From JBEAOO01 sp041164825 (lineage in GTDB: Bacteria; Pseudomonadota; Gammaproteobacteria; Burkholderiales; Burkholderiaceae_C): DNA of 16,143 bases. The notes beneath the pieces were generated by a model. The model did not search any database. It had not been told where the DNA came from and saw nothing but the letters and a program-made list of their open reading frames with translations. Position 1 is the stretch's first letter; every line of letters starts with the position of its first letter. The translations under genes and the position numbers were made by a program. Location of the stretch: NCBI GenBank assembly GCA_041164825.1, contig JBEAOO010000339.1, positions 1-16,143 on the forward strand, written 5' to 3'. Below, in pieces: positions 12,931-16,143 of the stretch.

Positions 12931-13668
12931 ATGCCCAGCCTCGTGCCCCCGCCGCTGACCGATGCGGACATCCACCAGCGTCTGATCGACGCCGTGCTGG
13001 ACCACCGCCTGCAGCCTGGCACCAAGCTGGTGGAGGACACGCTGGGCCAGGCCTTCGGCGTGTCGCGCACGCGCATCCGACAGGTGCTGATCCGGCTGGC
13101 GCAAGAGCAGATCGTCACGCTCATCCCCAATCGCGGCGCCACCATCGCCGTGCCCACGGTGGCCGATGCGCGTGAGGTGTTTGAGGCGCGTCGCTTGATC
13201 GAGCCGGCCCTGGTGCAGCACTGCGTGGCGCGCCTCACCACCGCCGATCTGCAGGCCCTGGCGCGCAACATCCGCGACGAAGAAGCCGCCCGCCAGCGCG
13301 GCGACCGCGAGGCCGAGATCCGCCACTCCGGTGCCTTCCATTTGCTGCTGGCCGACCGCGCCGGCCACACCACGCTCGGACGCATGCTGCACGGCCTGGT
13401 GTCGCGCACCTCGCTGGTGTTGATGACCTTCGGCCCGCAACCCGCCGCTCCCCTGCCCACCACCCGCGGCGCCCGCCCGCTGTGCAACTGCGACGACCAC
13501 CGCGCCCTGCTCGCGGCCCTGAAGCTGCGCGATGCCAATGCCGCCAGCGCGCTGATGACGGCCCACCTGCAACACATCGAAGACGGCCTGGTGCTGGCGC
13601 CGCAAGCACCCCAAGAGGCCTCGCTGCTCACCGTGTTGACGCGCACGCCGCCACCCCGCGCCGCATGA
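12931..13668 (+). CDS. GntR-family regulator, FCD (FadR-type) subfamily
   Basis: A 245-residue transcription factor. The N-terminal winged helix (about 8-72) has the pattern IHQRLIDAVLDHRLQPGTKLVE, LGQAFGVSRTRIRQVLIRLAQEQIV and IPNRGATIAVP. The C-terminal all-helical FCD domain (about 78-230) has REVFEARRLIEPALV, IRHSGAFHLLLADRAGH and DHRALLAALKLRDANAASALMTAHLQHIE, whose His and Asp residues fit the metal and carboxylate site of this class. The sequence is intact to an alanine/proline tail. It lies 27 bp after the permease gene and 47 bp before the racemase-like gene, so it is probably transcribed with the transporter it controls. Paired TTGTATGCAA boxes before the ATPase gene are the likely targets. 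No clear ribosome-binding site. Confidence 0.92.
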   Translation: MPSLVPPPLTDADIHQRLIDAVLDHRLQPGTKLVEDTLGQAFGVSRTRIRQVLIRLAQEQIVTLIPNRGATIAVPTVADAREVFEARRLIEPALVQHCVARLTTADLQALARNIRDEEAARQRGDREAEIRHSGAFHLLLADRAGHTTLGRMLHGLVSRTSLVLMTFGPQPAAPLPTTRGARPLCNCDDHRALLAALKLRDANAASALMTAHLQHIEDGLVLAPQAPQEASLLTVLTRTPPPRAA

Positions 13669-13715
13669 TGATGTGCGCGGCTTGATCCCTTTGGTTTGAA
13701 CTCACCCGCCGACGC

Positions 13716-14432
13716 ATGACCCCCGACCTGCTGGTGCTGAACCCCAACACCACACCCGCCGTCACCGAGCGCGTGGCGCAAGCGCTGCAGCAGCAGTTGG
13801 GCGACACCGCCCGCGTGCACAGCGCCACCGCGCGTTTTGGCGGCCACTACATTGCCAGCGAACTCAGCTACGGTGTGGCCGGACACGCCGTGCCCGAGGC
13901 CTACATGCGCCACGTCATCCAACACGGCGTGCCACGCGCCGTGTTGCTGGCCTGCTTTGGCGACCCCGGCGCCATGGCCCTGCGCGAGCTCACCACCGCC
14001 CCCGTGATGGGCCTGGCCGAGGCCGCACTGCGCGCCGCCGACGCCCGCTTCAAGCGCTACGCCATCGTCACCGGCGGCCCCGCGTGGGTGCCCATGCTGC
14101 AACGCTTTGCGCGCGCCCACCAACTGGGCCAAGGCCTGGTGCAGATCGAGGCCCTCACCGAGAGCGGCGCCGAGCTCGCCGCCGACCCCGAGCGCGCCGT
14201 GCAGCGCCTGGTGCAAGCCTGCAACGCCGTCGCCGGCCAAGTCGACGGCATCATCCTCGGCGGCGCCGGCTTGGCAGGCTTCGCCCCCGCCGTGCGCGAA
14301 CGCATCAACCTGCCGATGATCGACAGCGTGGAAGCCGGCATCGCCTGGGTGCAGGCGCAGCTGCCCTCACTGGGCGGCGAGCCACCGTCGGTGGACATCG
14401 ATGCGTGGCGGGGGTTGGTGCCGCAGCATTGA
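13716..14432 (+). CDS. Asp/Glu/hydantoin racemase-family protein lacking the second catalytic Cys
   Basis: A 238-residue cytoplasmic protein of the family that includes hydantoin racemase and the Asp/Glu racemases. It begins with LLVLNPNTTPAVTE, the family's substrate-binding NPNT loop, and has the first catalytic motif LLACFGDPG with Cys80. The second motif normally reads LGCAG; here it is LGGAG, with Gly183 (codon GGC, 14262-14264) in place of the Cys that serves as the second acid/base. Two-cysteine racemisation therefore looks impossible; a lyase or isomerase-type reaction using one Cys, or a binding role, is conceivable (inference). It is last in the transporter operon, so it probably handles the imported compound. 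It ends 10 bp from the convergent gene to the right. Confidence 0.85.
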   Translation: MTPDLLVLNPNTTPAVTERVAQALQQQLGDTARVHSATARFGGHYIASELSYGVAGHAVPEAYMRHVIQHGVPRAVLLACFGDPGAMALRELTTAPVMGLAEAALRAADARFKRYAIVTGGPAWVPMLQRFARAHQLGQGLVQIEALTESGAELAADPERAVQRLVQACNAVAGQVDGIILGGAGLAGFAPAVRERINLPMIDSVEAGIAWVQAQLPSLGGEPPSVDIDAWRGLVPQH

Positions 14433-14442
14433 TGTTGCCGGA

Positions 14443-14958
14443 CTAGTGATCTGCTGCATAGGCTGTCAAGCGCTCCAAGCTGAGAAGAGCACGGAGTCTT
14501 GAACCTTGACTCCCCGCCCCAGGGAAATGTTCGCTGAAGTGCAAATAGAGCAAGGTGTCATGTGGCATGCCAAGGTCAGCATCGTTCGGTGACATTGGCT
14601 CGCCGGTCTCAGTGCAGCCGTAGCAATGCCGTAGCCAATCATCAAAAAATGCTGCCCGCTCCGTGGATGGCAGGTGACGACCGAATATCTCGACCGCCCG
14701 TGAGTGCCGGCTGTTAAAGGCATCTCGTAAAAGGTCCGTGACGTCCAGCATCGTGGATGCGCCAGATCTAAGAATTGCGAGTTCTGGAGCAAACGCCTCA
14801 AAGAAGTCACGAGCCGCTGAGCGGCGGGCTTCAATCTTGGAAAGTTCCCGCAGGTGGCCGAACTGCTTTTCAGCGAGAGTGAGCGCGAAGCGGTAGGTTA
14901 TCCAAGCCCCGACGAGAGCCCCAACAATTGCTGCCCAGATTTCATTCGGCATGTCCAC
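14443..14958 (-). CDS. Hypothetical protein with one N-terminal membrane anchor
   Basis: I do not recognise this 171-residue protein. Residues about 7-24 form one hydrophobic helix (IWAAIVGALVGAWITYRF), followed by a charged helical stretch (LAEKQFGHLRELSKIEARRSAARDFFEAF) that could be a short coiled coil, then a soluble domain rich in Trp, His and Cys (DDWLRHCYGCTETGEP at about 106-121). The layout suggests a membrane-tethered cytoplasmic domain. I take the GTG at 14958, with AGGA (14967-14964) five bases upstream; the ATG at 14952 is the alternative. Base composition is less GC-rich than the ABC operon, hinting at transfer. The 152 bp before its start show no strong promoter, only a short inverted repeat ATTGC-N5-GCAAT (14995-15009). 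Confidence 0.7.
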   Translation of the reverse strand: MDMPNEIWAAIVGALVGAWITYRFALTLAEKQFGHLRELSKIEARRSAARDFFEAFAPELAILRSGASTMLDVTDLLRDAFNSRHSRAVEIFGRHLPSTERAAFFDDWLRHCYGCTETGEPMSPNDADLGMPHDTLLYLHFSEHFPGAGSQGSRLRALLSLERLTAYAADH

Positions 14959-15110
14959 ACTTTTCCTGATTGTGAAATTTCGACTCGCAGGGGAATTGCA
15001 AGCAGCAATCGAAACTCTTCATGATGCGGGCGACGGATTCTCACACCCAGTCTCCCATGTGCCACAAATCCGCAACTCACCATCGACCTTGTCACACCTG
15101 CTCAGACAAC

Positions 15111-15377
15111 TCAAGCGGCGCCCAGCTCTTCCCGCAACACCCGCCTCAAAGTTGCCACCGTCAGCGGCTTGGCTTCTGGCTTCGCCTTGCTGGCGCCAAC
15201 GGCGGCCTTGCGCAGCAGGGCATTGATCAGTGTCTGGTAACCGACGCCTTCGGCCTCCGCTTGCGCGCGGAAGTGCTCAATCACATCGTCGTCGAGCATG
15301 ATGGTGATGCGGGTCTTGCCGGGCGACGCAATGACGGCGCCGCGTTTGCCTTTGCTGAAATCGTAGTCGTCACGCAT
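15111..15377 (-). CDS. brnA: BrnA-family antitoxin
   Basis: An 88-residue antitoxin of a type II toxin-antitoxin pair. A charged N-terminus (about 1-20) leads into a ribbon-helix-helix DNA-binding core: strand TRITIMLD (about 22-29), helix DDVIEHFRAQAEAEG and helix YQTLINALLRKAA (about 47-59). The tail is basic and helical. BrnA neutralises BrnT by forming a complex that also represses the operon. Its start lies inside the toxin gene with an 8-bp overlap (15370-15377), giving toxin-then-antitoxin order, normal for brnTA. The second partner and operator are both present, so the pair looks complete. Confidence 0.9.
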   Translation of the reverse strand: MRDDYDFSKGKRGAVIASPGKTRITIMLDDDVIEHFRAQAEAEGVGYQTLINALLRKAAVGASKAKPEAKPLTVATLRRVLREELGAA

Positions 15378-15636
15378 GGTATTGGTCCGCTTCGCCTCGA
15401 CTGGCCTTGCGAGCGGAAATCAGGCGCGTCCGCTCTTCGCGCTGGGTGTGGACAACCACGAGCACGCGGCCAAGTGCGTCTGCACCCAAGGTGATAAACC
15501 GCTGTTCCGCTCTGGAGTCCGGGTCTTCAATGGTGAATGCCATCGGATCACGAAGAGCCTGCTCTGCATGCGCAAAGCTCACACCGTGCTTGTGCATGTT
15601 CGCCTTGGCTTTGGCAGGATCGAACTCGAAGGCCAT
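15370..15636 (-). CDS. brnT: BrnT-family toxin (ribonuclease)
   Basis: An 88-residue BrnT toxin, a RelE-like RNA-cleaving fold. It opens with the family signature FEFDPAKAKANMHKHGVSFAHAEQAL (about 3-28), then DPMAF-IEDPDSRAEQRFITLGADALGRVLVVVHTQRE, and ends with the conserved TRLISARKASRGEADQYH block that supplies the basic active-site residues. In characterised pairs it inhibits translation by cleaving RNA until bound by BrnA. No ribosome-binding site precedes the ATG, and a -10-like CATAAT sits only seven bases upstream, suggesting a leaderless transcript. The gene appears intact, with no frameshift or lost catalytic block. Confidence 0.92.
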   Translation of the reverse strand: MAFEFDPAKAKANMHKHGVSFAHAEQALRDPMAFTIEDPDSRAEQRFITLGADALGRVLVVVHTQREERTRLISARKASRGEADQYHA

Positions 15637-15642
15637 GCGCCA

Positions 15643-15669
15643 TTATGCATATTCAATGCATATATTCAA
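15643..15669 (-). promoter_or_regulatory. brnTA promoter with symmetric operator
   Basis: On the minus strand a -10-like CATAAT (15648-15643) is about seven bases before the brnT ATG, and a weak -35-like TTGAAT (15669-15664) is 15 bp upstream of it. Between and overlapping them is TATGCAT-ATTCA-ATGCATA (15644-15662), a perfect inverted repeat with 7-bp arms. A BrnT-BrnA complex bound there would block the promoter, giving the usual autoregulation. Confidence 0.6.
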
Positions 15670-15747
15670 GCACCGATGCCAGCGGCTGGGGCGACGACTG
15701 AACAAGTCGCCGAGGATGCCGCGACCAGACGCTGATCAGGCAGCGGC

Positions 15748-16074
15748 CTACACGCCCAACACCGCCCGCAAGCCCGTGACGCCTGTCGCAGCCGCCAGCC
15801 ATGCGCCAATGCGCTGCAGCAGGGCCACATCCACGGCACCGGCGGGCGCTGCTGCGGTTGATCGGCCCCAGCCCACCACCAGCGCATGGGCGGGCACGGC
15901 AATCACCAGCAGGGTGGCGATGATCAGCTCGGTGGTGCCGTCGGTGCTCGGTCCGCCAAAGCGGGTCCACACCCAGGGCCAAGCCAAGGCAGCGATCAAT
16001 CCAGCCAGGGCGGCCGTCCATGGCGCGGGACGCAAGTTCACGAGCGGTTGGGGGCGTGTGCAAGGAGGCCGCAT
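15748..16074 (-). CDS. Small hydrophobic protein, probably inner membrane, unknown function
   Basis: I do not recognise this 108-residue protein. It has two clear hydrophobic segments (about 20-34 with LAGLIAALAWPWVW, and about 49-66 with LIIATLLVIAVPAHALVV) and a third moderate one near the C-terminus (AWLAAATGVTGLRAVLGV), so it probably spans the membrane two or three times. The region between the first two is polar (FGGPSTDGTTE). The frame stays open to a TTG at 16131; I chose the ATG at 16074 as the first ATG, though no ribosome-binding site supports either. It points the same way as brnTA but its stop is 111 bp upstream of brnT with the operator between, so it is probably a separate unit. 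The gene is supported by reading-frame and hydrophobicity only. Confidence 0.55.
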   Translation of the reverse strand: MRPPCTRPQPLVNLRPAPWTAALAGLIAALAWPWVWTRFGGPSTDGTTELIIATLLVIAVPAHALVVGWGRSTAAAPAGAVDVALLQRIGAWLAAATGVTGLRAVLGV

Positions 16075-16143
16075 GACGCCACTGCGTGCGCAGGCCGCTG
16101 GCCGGGGTTGACCCAAAGACTGAACAGCCAAAGAGCCAAGGGG

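Noticed and set aside
11965..13614. 549-codon minus-strand open frame opposite the permease and FCD regulator genes
   Set aside because: Gln/Arg/His-rich antisense shadow spanning two real genes, with no plausible protein.

Overview
This is high-GC DNA that looks like the chromosome of a betaproteobacterium of the order Burkholderiales, most likely family Comamonadaceae. The pointers are two orphan Bug/TctC binding proteins, a DUF2242-type lipoprotein, IntI closely resembling the IntI1 group, and Comamonadaceae-style intergenic hairpins. No rRNA, tRNA, CRISPR array or insertion sequence is visible. The taxonomic call is inference from gene content and base composition.

Region 1 (1-2419) is the end of an integron. 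A complete integron integrase gene (1093-2163, +) is preceded by a sigma70-like promoter with a perfect CTGT-N8-ACAG LexA box in its spacer. Further upstream is an attI-like site whose core GTTAGGC reads on the minus strand. Beyond it, pointing away from intI as cassettes do, is a less GC-rich gene for a membrane methyltransferase of the isoprenylcysteine carboxyl methyltransferase (ICMT) family; its attC would lie off the left edge. Part of the attI-like segment is duplicated 162 bp away. A small DUF6429-type gene follows intI closely enough to be co-transcribed.

Region 2 (2420-8260) is catabolic. A tartrate/D-malate dehydrogenase-type gene (-) and a DUF2242-like lipoprotein gene (+) diverge from a region holding a 14-bp palindrome. 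Next is a compact four-gene minus-strand operon: a GntR/HutC-type regulator, a Bug/TctC binding protein, a COG3618-type amidohydrolase and a second Bug/TctC protein. The last three genes are separated by 2 bp or overlap by 4 bp. No TctA/TctB membrane genes are present.

Region 3 (8225-14432) begins with a regulatory region containing several symmetric elements and a 24-bp-spaced direct repeat. A plus-strand operon follows: polyamine-type ABC ATPase, periplasmic binding protein, two permeases, an FCD-type GntR regulator and an Asp/Glu/hydantoin racemase-family protein. Together these look like uptake, local control and processing of one nitrogenous solute. The racemase-like protein has Gly where the second catalytic Cys normally sits.

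Region 4 (14443-16143) is a patch of small accessory genes on the minus strand: an N-terminally anchored protein of unknown function, a BrnT/BrnA toxin-antitoxin pair with a symmetric operator in a possibly leaderless promoter, and a small membrane protein.

The most notable observations are the apparently intact, SOS-linked integron platform with a duplicated attI arm and an intI-linked DUF6429 gene, the racemase homologue lacking a catalytic Cys, and the paired TTGTATGCAA boxes upstream of an operon that encodes its own FCD regulator.
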